Shown: in pieces, positions 1 to 7,050 of the stretch
How the letters are laid out: every line of letters starts with the position of its first letter
How positions within the stretch are numbered: position 1 is the stretch's first letter
Origin: CAG-411 sp963643465
Lineage (GTDB): Bacteria > Bacillota > Clostridia > Lachnospirales > Lachnospiraceae
Direction of reading: 5' to 3'
Assembly: GCA_963643465.1 (NCBI GenBank)
Contig: CAVIJT010000027.1
Location: forward strand, 1-13,871
DNA: 13,871 bases
The notes under the pieces: generated by a model
What the model was told of the DNA's origin: nothing
Seen by the model: the letters and a program-made list of their open reading frames with translations, nothing else
The model's database searches: none
Made by a program: the position numbers and the translations under genes

Positions 1-2699
1 CAACAGCTCCAGATGTTACCAAAACTCCTGATGTAGTAACAACTCCAGGTGTAACAAGTGATGCAACACAGAATCCAAATGCTACAGTAAATCCTGATGA
101 GACAACAAAGCCAGATGCTACAGCTACTCCAGGAACAGACGTAACAAGTGGAACACTTACAGTTACAACGAATGCAACAGGTGCTTCTATTACAGTGTTA
201 TCTGGTACATCAGTAGTTGCTACTGCAACAGCGGTTAATGGCGTTGCTACTATTCCAAATGTAGAAAACGCTACATATACAGTATTAGTAGAGTTGACAG
301 GATTTAATTCTGAAACTAAATCAGTTGTTGTAAACGGTGATGTGACAGTTGATGTTCAGCTTGAAGCTACAACTGAATTTACTGCAAGACAGACAGGACG
401 TCAGAAAATTACTGTTACTGGTGAAAACTTAACTTCTGAGGTTTCTGATTATACTGTAAAAAAAGGAAACGTAGATGTAATTATGGAAAGCGTTACAGTT
501 AGCCAAGATAAAAAGTCAGCAGTATTAACAAGCGTTTCTAGTTCATTAAGTGCATCTGACGCATATACAGTAAGTTTTAAAAACGGAACAGAATATGCTT
601 TTTCTGTTGTTAGTGAAACTGCTTCTAAAATTGAAGTAACAAGTACAGATGTTGTTATTTCTTCAACTACTACAACAGACGAAAATGAAGGAACTGTTAC
701 TACAAAGAATGGTCAGTTCGCATATAACGTACTAAATCAGTTTGGAGAAAGAATGTCTTCTAATGTATCTATTACATGTACTTTATTTAAGGAAACAACT
801 GGTGTTAGTTCATCATTAAAAGACAAAGACCAAACATACAAGAAAGAATTAGTGGATGGTGCTACAGTAGGAACCACAGGAACTCTTATTATTGTTGATA
901 CAAAGACAGGTGTTACTTCCGGACAGATTAATGTTAAAGTAAGTTCTGAAGCAAAGGTTAGCGCTGTTGAATTTGTTGGATTATACAAAGACGGAACAAC
1001 TCCAACACTTACTACTAAGTTAGATACAAGCATGGACGCTTCCGAATATGTAATTGCTTTCAAAGCGTATGATCAGTATGGAAATACACTTGATGCAGAT
1101 GCTTTAGCAGATGATATCACCGTAACTGCTGCTTCAGGTATTACAGGTTTAACTGCAAATGAAGGAGATATTGAAGGTGGTTTTGAATTAGATGGAGATG
1201 GATCTTATCTTAAATTAAACTTAAGTGCAGATGCATTACGTGCAGGTACAGCAAGTTTCACATTTGTTGGAAACTCTGTTGGATTATTGGGAACAACTTC
1301 TGTTACAGTAGTTGATGAAATTACTCTTGCTAGCATTAAATTAACAGCAATTGATACTATTTATAATGGAACAGCGGCTGAAATTGATTTTGTTGCACTT
1401 GATACAGAAGGTGAAGAAGTTACAGACTATGATACTTTAAATGCTTATGGAACTGCATGTTTTAATGCAACAAACGGAAATTCTAGTAGTAGTTTTAAGT
1501 GGGAAAGAAATTCAGATGGAACAGCTAAACTTTATTATACACCAGGATTGGTTACTGAACCAACTAGCGAAGATGGTTCAACAACAGAAGTTATTACCAC
1601 TACAGTTGGAAGTAGCGTAGATGTGGTTACCTTTACCGTATATCATACTAAGACTGCAAAAGCAATTGTTGGTATCGATGCAGGTGTTGCATTAGCTGCA
1701 GTAGCTGGAACTGGAACTGTAGAAATTAAGGCTCAGGACCTTAAAGTACAAGATCAGTATGGGAACATTTTAACTGATGATGAATTAGTAGGATTAGGGG
1801 TAACTCTTACAGTTGCAGAAGAGGAAGATTCAACAGAGGGTGTTTTTAAAGAATTTACAGATAGTAATGAGGTTACTTTTAGCGATAAGGAAGAGCCTAT
1901 CCTTACAGTAGAGGCTGATGATACAAACAAGAAAATTGGAAAAGTAAAATATACGATTGGTATTGCTGATGCAGACGCTGACACTGGTATCCTTGAGAAT
2001 TCTACTTATAATGTAACATTACAGACTGTTGATCTTGAGTCTGTAACTGATTTTGAAATTGCTGATTTGGATACATTATATGTTGCTACAAGCAACGGTT
2101 TCTCAGAAAAAGGGATTACTGTATCTGGAAAGGCAGGCTCCTTAGTAGTTAGTATTCCAGCTAAAAATTATACAATTATAGATGGAAAATATATTGTCGC
2201 TAATAACACGAACGGTACTATTTCTAGTGCGACAGAATCTATTGAAGAAGATGGCGAGAAATCTTCTACTACAGAAACATTAGAAATTGTTATTGGAAAT
2301 AAAGCCGGAACATCTGTAAAGAAAGTTGTAAATCTTTCAAGTATCGATGCAGATGTTGCAACAGTTTCTGTTACGGATAAGTTCGAATTAAGAAATGTTG
2401 ATGAAACTACTCAGGAGGCTGTTGCTCCAGGTGGAGAAGTTACAGTGCCTGATATCCTTGGCCTATTAACAGCAAAGGATCAATATAATACTGATTATGC
2501 TCTTAGCACTGCAAGAGTACAATTCACAAACATTCCTTCTGCATTTGAAGTAAGCGGAAACAATACAAAAAATGCAAAATTAACGGTAAGTAACGACGCT
2601 GCTGAAAAGACATATAGTGTTGGTGTAACCATTACATTTGACAGTGGTGTAACATTTAGTGATACTTTACTTATAGAAGTAGCTGCTGCTGCTGAATAA
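1..2699 (+). CDS. Large Ig-like/S-layer-like surface protein, 5' end outside window
   Basis: The frame is open from position 3 with no stop, so the gene enters from the left; 898 codons are visible. The first ATG in the window (195) is internal, because the preceding Thr/Pro/Asp-rich linker (repeats such as DVTKTPDVVTTPG, NPNAT) matches the linker of the paralogue at 7051-10713. After the linker comes a long acidic, Thr/Val/Ser-rich beta-strand ectodomain. It has recurring motifs typical of bacterial Ig-like modules: RQTGRQKITVTGENL, NQFGERM, and DQYGN three times (the last as DQYNT). There is no LPXTG motif, no C-terminal membrane segment and no SLH domain; the protein ends in VAAAAE. A secreted cell-surface or S-layer-type structural role is inferred from composition and the paralogue's Lys-rich N-terminal domains; the ligand is unknown. 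A terminator follows 13 bp after the stop, so the next gene is probably transcribed separately. Confidence 0.8.
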   Translation, partial: TAPDVTKTPDVVTTPGVTSDATQNPNATVNPDETTKPDATATPGTDVTSGTLTVTTNATGASITVLSGTSVVATATAVNGVATIPNVENATYTVLVELTGFNSETKSVVVNGDVTVDVQLEATTEFTARQTGRQKITVTGENLTSEVSDYTVKKGNVDVIMESVTVSQDKKSAVLTSVSSSLSASDAYTVSFKNGTEYAFSVVSETASKIEVTSTDVVISSTTTTDENEGTVTTKNGQFAYNVLNQFGERMSSNVSITCTLFKETTGVSSSLKDKDQTYKKELVDGATVGTTGTLIIVDTKTGVTSGQINVKVSSEAKVSAVEFVGLYKDGTTPTLTTKLDTSMDASEYVIAFKAYDQYGNTLDADALADDITVTAASGITGLTANEGDIEGGFELDGDGSYLKLNLSADALRAGTASFTFVGNSVGLLGTTSVTVVDEITLASIKLTAIDTIYNGTAAEIDFVALDTEGEEVTDYDTLNAYGTACFNATNGNSSSSFKWERNSDGTAKLYYTPGLVTEPTSEDGSTTEVITTTVGSSVDVVTFTVYHTKTAKAIVGIDAGVALAAVAGTGTVEIKAQDLKVQDQYGNILTDDELVGLGVTLTVAEEEDSTEGVFKEFTDSNEVTFSDKEEPILTVEADDTNKKIGKVKYTIGIADADADTGILENSTYNVTLQTVDLESVTDFEIADLDTLYVATSNGFSEKGITVSGKAGSLVVSIPAKNYTIIDGKYIVANNTNGTISSATESIEEDGEKSSTTETLEIVIGNKAGTSVKKVVNLSSIDADVATVSVTDKFELRNVDETTQEAVAPGGEVTVPDILGLLTAKDQYNTDYALSTARVQFTNIPSAFEVSGNNTKNAKLTVSNDAAEKTYSVGVTITFDSGVTFSDTLLIEVAAAAE

Positions 2700-2711
2700 T
2701 CAAATATAATT

Positions 2712-2745
2712 TTCCCCCGATTGTAACAACAGTCGGGGGAATTTT
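2712..2745 (+). terminator. Rho-independent terminator after the first surface protein gene
   Basis: A 9-bp perfect stem TTCCCCCGA / TCGGGGGAA (2712-2720 / 2733-2741) with a 12-nt loop is followed by a T run (2742-2745). A closely related hairpin lies at 6321-6350 on the other strand, downstream of a relic of a similar gene. This supports the view that the terminator is part of the duplicated module. Confidence 0.85.
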
Positions 2746-2780
2746 ATAATACCAAATCAGTAGAAAGGAAAACACAAAGT

Positions 2781-3278
2781 ATGAGTAACAAAATCCTACT
2801 ATGCGTTACTATGCTAAGCCTATTAGCAATCACAGGTTGTGGCAATTCTGCATCTAAAAAAGAAATACCTGCAGAAACAGTTATCCCAATCGTAAAAGAT
2901 GCCACACAAAAAGATATTGAAAAACAACTGGGAAATGCCACAAGCAAGGAAACCAATGCAGATTCCAGTATCAGTGCTAATAACTATGAAAATTCAGAAT
3001 TTGCCGGTTATAATGGACAACTGTCTTTTTATTACAAGGAAGATGGTTCTGTCCTCTATTACAAATGGTTCATCAACGAGAAAGATGAGGATAAAGCCAA
3101 AGAAATCTATTCAGATGTCTGTGAAGCTTTGGTAGGCAGTTACGGGGATGGAGAAGAAAGTAATTCTGAAGCCTCTGGATTGTATACCACAAGCTATACA
3201 GACGAAGAACAGCAGATTACGGCACAATTACAGAGTGGAAATGATGGATATGAAATTTCTTATATAGTTGTAGAATAA
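2781..3278 (+). CDS. Small putative lipoprotein, partner of the surface protein
   Basis: The 165-aa product has a typical lipoprotein signal: Lys4, a hydrophobic core at residues 5-16, and a lipobox AITGC with Cys20 as the likely lipidated residue. It should therefore be anchored on the outer face of the membrane. The mature part (21-165) is acidic and Ser/Asn-rich, with a central segment YNGQLSFYYKEDGSVLYYKW followed by an alpha-helical stretch and a C-terminal strand ending ISYIVVE. The same order of elements occurs in the protein at 6458-6943 (YTGKMTYYF, then RWEYL, then VYLIEYQ), so the two are diverged paralogues. The ATG is preceded by AGAAAGGA (2762-2769), slightly far but the only candidate. 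The gene lies 81 bp after the surface protein stop, beyond a terminator. I do not recognise a named family. The repeated pairing with a surface protein gene suggests a joint role, which is inference. Confidence 0.8.
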   Translation: MSNKILLCVTMLSLLAITGCGNSASKKEIPAETVIPIVKDATQKDIEKQLGNATSKETNADSSISANNYENSEFAGYNGQLSFYYKEDGSVLYYKWFINEKDEDKAKEIYSDVCEALVGSYGDGEESNSEASGLYTTSYTDEEQQITAQLQSGNDGYEISYIVVE

Positions 3279-3361
3279 TACAAGAGAATTATAAAAAAGA
3301 ACAGAGGCGATATTTTGTGTATTCCATTTTCTTCCAAAAAAGCAAAAATTATTTCGGGTAT

Positions 3362-3389
3362 TTGTTATGTATTTCCATTAAACTAAAAT
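3362..3389 (+). promoter_or_regulatory. Possible promoter for the 3454 gene
   Basis: TTGTTA (3362-3367) and TAAAAT (3384-3389), 16 bp apart, match the -35 and -10 consensus at four and five of six positions. The 175-bp gap upstream of the 3454 gene shows no other strong element. A short inverted repeat ACAATA / TATTGT (3391-3396 / 3409-3414) lies just downstream and could be a binding site. AT-rich sequence makes chance matches common. Confidence 0.35.
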
Positions 3390-3453
3390 TACAATAACGT
3401 ATACGGACTATTGTAAAAACTGCAGAAAGATAAAAAGAGTAGGGGGAAGTTAT

Positions 3454-4575
3454 ATGAGTAGTAAAATTTTCGATTATGTAGCTTATAATACCATTCAGGA
3501 AATGGAGAAAGTTGTGAATTTTGATGTGTTAATTCCAACCGTTTTGGATATGAACGCCATTGAAAAAATGGGTGTCATTGCCGGAAAGGTTGTAGAAATT
3601 TGTTATTCAAACAATGTTGTTTATCGAATGGCAAAAAGCAATGAAGACATTTCAGGCAATTACACAACATATGCCTGCACAAAAGAGGAAACGATTGGAG
3701 AATACAAGGTGACAGAGAAAGGAACCGAAAATCTATGTTTTTCTGCACATTGGAATGACAATGCAAATGCTTTTTCTATTGAACTGCCTCATGGTATTAT
3801 CTATGCAAGTATAAAAGTGCTTATTGAGTCATTGAAAAAAACAGAGCAAGTTTGCGATGGAAACCCAATGGTAGAATACCCATATATCTTTGAAGCAGAA
3901 TATGCCGTAGGTTTTGGAGTTCTTATTCCAACTGTCCTCGGTACAAATTCTATCGAAAAAATATATGTTATATCAAAAGAACTTGTAGAAATTATTTATC
4001 ATAATGGCATTATCTATCGTACAGCACGTGGAGTTCGTGACATTTCTGGGGATTACACAAAATATGCTACACAGGTGAGTTTTACAGTAGGAAGATACCA
4101 GGTGGTTGCCAAAGGAAATGTAGATTTGTACTATCTGATAACATGGAATGATGGAAAAATGAGCTGGTCTATAAGAGTACCACATGGAATCCATCATAAA
4201 AATGTAGAACAATTGATTCAGTCTTTGTGTCAGGTAGACAATGCCTGCCAATTTAGTCCTGTTGGGAATAGGGTAACGGAAACGGATTCCGTTTTAAATG
4301 GTGTTGGTGTATCTGCACAGAATGTATGCGGTGCTTTTTCGCCATTCCATACACTAAATGAGGAAGAAAAGAAAGAATTTTCAAGTCTTTTGCCTCTATT
4401 AGGCGTAAATTATGAACCATTGCTTGTTTCAAAAAATGGCTCCATTGGATGTTGCCGATATATTTGTAATGCAACTGTGGTTACATTACATTCAAAAACT
4501 TCCTTAGTTTTGGTAGAATGCAATGCTCCGTGGACAGGGAAACAGCCATGTTCCATTCAAAATTTGATTTCATAA
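3454..4575 (+). CDS. Leaderless protein with duplicated DUF4367-like domain and a C-terminal unnamed domain
   Basis: This is a 373-aa protein with a strong RBS (AGGGGGAAG, 3441-3449). Residues about 4-130 and 140-262 are two copies of one domain: FDVLIPTVL/FGVLIPTVL, AIEKMGVIAGKVVEICYSN / SIEKIYVISKELVEIIYHN, DISGNYTTYA/DISGDYTKYA, HWND/TWND, and PHGI in both. This pattern resembles the DUF4367-type domain found in extracytoplasmic parts of Firmicutes proteins; that assignment is from memory of the family. Residues about 285-373 (SLLPLLGVNYEPLLVSKNGS, then CCRYICNATVV) resemble a small domain common in Lachnospiraceae lipoproteins, where an LLGVDYEPVA-like phrase precedes a cysteine-containing strand. 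It is odd that no signal peptide or membrane segment is present, whereas the related domains are usually exported. It could be a cytosolic binding protein, or a gene that has lost its leader. The gene is monocistronic and ends in a strong terminator. Function unknown. Confidence 0.75.
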   Translation: MSSKIFDYVAYNTIQEMEKVVNFDVLIPTVLDMNAIEKMGVIAGKVVEICYSNNVVYRMAKSNEDISGNYTTYACTKEETIGEYKVTEKGTENLCFSAHWNDNANAFSIELPHGIIYASIKVLIESLKKTEQVCDGNPMVEYPYIFEAEYAVGFGVLIPTVLGTNSIEKIYVISKELVEIIYHNGIIYRTARGVRDISGDYTKYATQVSFTVGRYQVVAKGNVDLYYLITWNDGKMSWSIRVPHGIHHKNVEQLIQSLCQVDNACQFSPVGNRVTETDSVLNGVGVSAQNVCGAFSPFHTLNEEEKKEFSSLLPLLGVNYEPLLVSKNGSIGCCRYICNATVVTLHSKTSLVLVECNAPWTGKQPCSIQNLIS

Positions 4576-4642
4576 TTTTCCCACAACAACCGGAAAGTAA
4601 AGAAATAGATTATATATATGCACTTGTTTTGAACAGTTGTAA

Positions 4643-4678
4643 AAAAATCCCCGCACAAATAATTGTGTGGGGATTTTT
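4643..4678 (+). terminator. Strong rho-independent terminator after the 3454 gene
   Basis: A 15-bp stem AAAAATCCCCGCACA / TGTGTGGGGATTTTT (4643-4657 / 4664-4678), with one G-U pair and a 6-nt loop, carries its own T tract. The A-rich left arm means it could also stop transcription from the opposite strand. Confidence 0.9.
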
Positions 4679-4789
4679 CAGTTACACCCATCTGTTCAGG
4701 AATAATTGTCGTAATAGTTGTAAATCTTGAAGAGTGGCTATTTTTCTACCTTGATTTTTCCATATTTTTGGAATATTTTTTATCAACTT

Positions 4790-4819
4790 TTGCACCAAAA
4801 ATTTTTCGCTGCATATACT
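4790..4819 (+). promoter_or_regulatory. Possible promoter for the superoxide dismutase gene
   Basis: TATACT (4814-4819) is a good -10 hexamer. The best -35 at suitable spacing is the weak TTGCAC (4790-4795, 18 bp). Transcription would start near 4826, leaving a leader of about 25 nt before the ATG at 4851. The rest of the 4679-4838 gap is AT-rich with nothing else recognised. Confidence 0.35.
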
Positions 4820-4850
4820 AAAAAAAACGTATCGAAATGTGATAGATTGT

Positions 4851-5330
4851 ATGGAAAGTTTTAATGCTTTATATGGGGCAATTTTAAGCCGAAACAAGCC
4901 GCATGCTGTGGCATGGATAAAGGGAAATGAAGAACATGAAAGATTAAGCGGCGAAGTATTTTTTTATAATACTGTTCGTAGCGGAATTTTAATTGCTGCT
5001 GAAATATTTGGACTGCCAGATTGGCAAAATGCCACTGGATTTTATGGTATGCACATCCATGAATTTGGAGATTGCTCCGGTGATTTTCAAAACACCGGAA
5101 TGCACTACAATCCAGAAAATTTTCAGCATCCTATGCACGCTGGAGATTTACCTCCATTACTTAGCAACCATGGCTACGCATGGATGGCATTTTACGACCA
5201 CCGTTTTTCCATAAAAGAAATTTTAGGAAAATCCGTTGTCATTCACGATCAACGGGACGATTTCACCTCACAGCCAGCAGGTGATTCTGGAGAAAAAATT
5301 GGTTGCGGTGTGATTGAACGGTATAGATAA
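4851..5330 (+). CDS. sodC: Cytosolic Cu/Zn superoxide dismutase
   Basis: The 159-aa product carries the complete Cu/Zn-SOD metal site, which dismutes superoxide to O2 and H2O2. Cu ligands are His68 and His70 (GMHIHEFGDC), bridging His85 (GMHYNP) and His132 (VVIHDQRDD). Zn ligands are His85, His93, His96 and Asp99 (HPMHAGDLP). Cys75 and Cys152 (IGCGVI) can form the conserved disulfide. The position that is usually the substrate-guiding Arg (in SR-ACGVI) is Lys149 here. No signal peptide or lipobox is present, unlike most bacterial SodC, so the enzyme should be cytosolic. I chose ATG 4851; an in-frame GTG at 4839 is possible. Neither start has a clear Shine-Dalgarno sequence, so start confidence is lower than function confidence. 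The gene stands alone between two terminators, which suggests independent control. Confidence 0.9.
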   Translation: MESFNALYGAILSRNKPHAVAWIKGNEEHERLSGEVFFYNTVRSGILIAAEIFGLPDWQNATGFYGMHIHEFGDCSGDFQNTGMHYNPENFQHPMHAGDLPPLLSNHGYAWMAFYDHRFSIKEILGKSVVIHDQRDDFTSQPAGDSGEKIGCGVIERYR

Positions 5331-5375
5331 TATTTACAAAAATGTCAGCAACATAAATAGTAGGTAAATTTAGTA

Positions 5376-5442
5376 AAGTAAGGAGCATCGTTCCATGGCA
5401 GTTGCAAATTTTCCATAGACGATGCTCCTTGTTTACTTTTTT
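5376..5442 (+). terminator. Long hairpin terminator after sodC
   Basis: A perfect 12-bp stem AAGGAGCATCGT / ACGATGCTCCTT (5380-5391 / 5419-5430) can extend outward as AGTA / TACT with a small bulge. ATGG / CCAT can pair inside. It is followed by TTTACTTTTTT (5432-5442). It lies between the convergent sodC and helix-turn-helix genes, so it mainly serves sodC. Confidence 0.8.
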
Positions 5443-5462
5443 AAGAGTATTTGTTCATTCGT

Positions 5463-6140
5463 TCAATCTACTGTTGTGGGTTTACAATATTTAGTCATTA
5501 ATAGTGGCATTTCTAGTTCATGAAGCACTTCATTTACATAGAAAATCAAAGAGTTCCCACATTCTTTTTTGTGGGAAATTAAATAAAAAATGACCATATC
5601 ATTTGGCAGTGATTTGGACAAAACATATCCGGCTGCTTTTAACAAAATTTCTATCTTTTCTAGCCCCAAATTCAATGAAAGAGATAATGCTAATGCAGTT
5701 TCTTTTGTGGGGGTTCGTCCCTTTGCAATGTATTGATACATTCTTTCGCTAACATTTGCTTTTTGATAACAAAAACTCTTTTTGACGGCTTGTTCTTTCA
5801 ATATTGTTTCTAATAATTCCGCGAAACGTCCGTCAGAATAAAGCGTTAGTCCAGCTCTATTTGCTAATATTTCTGCTTCCAGCTCAGTTAGTTGAAAAAG
5901 TTCGGCAACATTGCGCACTACCTGGCATTTTAATTTTTTGGCATGTGTGTTGCAAGGGGTACTTTCCCAGAATGCTAAATTCTGCCTACTCATCCCAAAT
6001 AAACGATATACATCCTCCAAACGTCGAATGCCTTGTTCTTTTTTATAATTCTCTGCATATTTTCGCAGAGTAAATGTAAATTCCTCCTCTAATATAATAT
6101 TTCTTTCTTTTAGCCATTTTTCGGTTTTTATACGATTCAT
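5463..6140 (-). CDS. Putative transcriptional regulator with two XRE-like helix-turn-helix segments
   Basis: The 225-aa product starts at ATG 6140, because AAAGGAG (6147-6153 on the minus strand) sits 6 nt upstream of it. The longer in-frame ATG at 6167 has no RBS. Residues about 38-97 (LEDVYRLFGMSRQNLAFWES, then VVRNVAELFQLTELEAEILANRAGL) look like an XRE-type DNA-binding fold. A second similar helical unit spans about 105-175, with SERMYQYIAKGRTPTKETAL and ALSLSLNLGLEKIEILLKAAGYVLS. The phrase 'TKETALALSLSLNL..LLKAAGY' is familiar from small Lachnospiraceae helix-turn-helix proteins of unknown regulon. The remaining C-terminus (176-225) is helical, with no recognised enzymatic domain. It is transcribed alone, convergent with sodC. 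A triple GGTTA repeat upstream (6182-6219) is a candidate operator. DNA binding is an inference from the fold. Confidence 0.7.
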   Translation of the reverse strand: MNRIKTEKWLKERNIILEEEFTFTLRKYAENYKKEQGIRRLEDVYRLFGMSRQNLAFWESTPCNTHAKKLKCQVVRNVAELFQLTELEAEILANRAGLTLYSDGRFAELLETILKEQAVKKSFCYQKANVSERMYQYIAKGRTPTKETALALSLSLNLGLEKIEILLKAAGYVLSKSLPNDMVIFYLISHKKECGNSLIFYVNEVLHELEMPLLMTKYCKPTTVD

Positions 6141-6181
6141 ATTTTTCTCCTTTACTTTTATAGCCATTTAATTTTTATAAC

Positions 6182-6219
6182 GGTTATTAAGCAAGGTTAC
6201 AGATTTCAAGGTTATTAAG
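6182..6219. promoter_or_regulatory. Triple GGTTA repeat, candidate operator
   Basis: GGTTATTAAG occurs at 6182-6191 and 6210-6219, with a shorter GGTTA at 6195-6199 between them. The motif spacing is 13 and 15 bp, lying 42-79 bp upstream of the regulator start at 6140. Phased direct repeats just upstream of a helix-turn-helix gene are often autoregulatory sites, but this function is inferred. The remainder of the 6141-6320 gap is AT-rich; no convincing -35/-10 pair was found on the minus strand. Confidence 0.35.
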
Positions 6220-6320
6220 GAAAAAAATTTTAGAATCTTATAAATATTGTATACCTTTTCAGGCTAACAATAGATAAAGAACCATTTTATATATCGGATT
6301 TTTATTTCATGTTATAAAAG

Positions 6321-6350
6321 TCCCCCGACTGTTATTGTAGTCCGGGGGGA
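6321..6350 (-). terminator. Terminator of the second surface module
   Basis: Read on the minus strand, CCCCC-G-GACT and AGTC-GGGGG pair with a one-base bulge, followed by ACTTTTATAAC. Sequence and loop resemble the 2712-2745 terminator. It lies right after the relic surface-protein C-terminus (6370-6452), as expected if it is that gene's original terminator. It now probably serves the lipoprotein gene at 6458-6943. Confidence 0.7.
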
Positions 6351-6369
6351 ATTATCTTTGATTTATCAT

Positions 6370-6452
6370 TTAGTTTTCACTGCCACCACTTGCTACTTCA
6401 ACAAGTAAAGGTCACTAAATATTAAACCACTATCATTGATATAAATAATCTC
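6370..6452 (-). pseudogene. Frameshifted C-terminal relic of a third surface-protein gene
   Basis: The minus strand reads NDSG-LIFSD, then after a one-base deletion LLVEVASGGSEN and a stop (TAA at 6370-6372). It aligns with the end of the first surface protein (FDSGVTFSD, then TLLIEVAAAAE and a stop) at both DNA and protein level, for example tttagtga and gaagtagc. No start codon, RBS or further upstream homology remains: the lipoprotein stop codon (6458-6460) is only 5 bp away. It is too short for an ordinary ORF call. The alignment was made by eye, but the matched stop and the related terminator just beyond strengthen it. Confidence 0.65.
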
Positions 6453-6457
6453 TCAAT

Positions 6458-6943
6458 TTATTGATATTCAATTAAATATACCTGACCACCCTCATTGGTA
6501 GCAGTATAGCCTAAGGTGATATTTTTGCTTTCTCCCTGCCATTGGCAAATATCGGAAGTATCATTTTCGGTACCTTTTCCGTTTTCTGCATTGAATTGCT
6601 TTTTAAGTGAAGCATATGCTTCTTGGGCGCTTTCTACATTTTTCGTAAGATATTCCCATCTTGATAGGGTTAGCTGGTCGGCAGCAAAATAATAAGTCAT
6701 CTTCCCCGTATAATCTCCGAGAACGCATTTTTCATAGACATATTCTGTACAATCCCCTTTGGTTTCGGTGCTGTCGGCATCCTGCTTTAATACATCGCTT
6801 ACGGTATCTATATCACATCCCCAAGAAATTGCATTGTCAGCAGTGGTTGTGTAGTCCACGGGAGAACCTTTTTGGGAACAGGAAGAAAGCAATGTAAATG
6901 TTAGCAATAATAAAACTAACGATAATGATTTTGTTTGCTTCAT
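6458..6943 (-). CDS. Small putative lipoprotein, paralogue of the 2781 protein
   Basis: This is a 161-aa product. ATG 6943 was chosen because GAAAGGATC lies about 6 nt upstream; an in-frame TTG at 6985 lies inside a hairpin and lacks an RBS. The signal peptide has KQTK, a long Leu/Val/Phe core, and lipobox LSSC with Cys22 as the lipid site, so the product should be exported and anchored. The mature part is acidic, with segments YTGKMTYYF, RWEYL, NITLGYTA and a C-terminal VYLIEYQ. These match the layout of the 2781-3278 lipoprotein at low identity. Two or three further Cys occur in the mature chain (GCDI, GDCTEYVYEKC, ICQW), which could form disulfides. It follows the second surface-protein gene on the same strand, as in the first module. 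Function unknown. Confidence 0.8.
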   Translation of the reverse strand: MKQTKSLSLVLLLLTFTLLSSCSQKGSPVDYTTTADNAISWGCDIDTVSDVLKQDADSTETKGDCTEYVYEKCVLGDYTGKMTYYFAADQLTLSRWEYLTKNVESAQEAYASLKKQFNAENGKGTENDTSDICQWQGESKNITLGYTATNEGGQVYLIEYQ

Positions 6944-6966
6944 AGTAGATCCTTTCTGATTTACAA

Positions 6967-7000
6967 AGCAAAAGCATGAAACCAAAGTTCCATGCTTTTG
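6967..7000 (-). terminator. Hairpin between second surface protein and lipoprotein
   Basis: CAAAAGCATG / CATGCTTTTG (6969-6978 / 6991-7000) forms a perfect 10-bp stem with a 12-nt loop, 50 bp after the surface-protein stop. The U-tail on the minus strand is interrupted (CTTTTGCTTTG), so it may terminate only partly. Its position mirrors the terminator at 2712-2745 in the first module, though the sequence is different. Confidence 0.5.
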
Positions 7001-7050
7001 TTTGTTACTTGTTGTAATTTATAATGTTAGTAATAACTGTCCTAAACTAT

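Noticed and set aside
4518..4897. Small ORFs of about 70 aa on both strands around the 4643-4678 terminator
   Set aside because: They run through a strong hairpin terminator or overlap known genes out of frame, with no RBS and no recognisable domain.
6141..6167. Longer start (ATG 6167) for the helix-turn-helix regulator
   Set aside because: It has no RBS; a good AAAGGAG lies within this stretch and serves the ATG at 6140.
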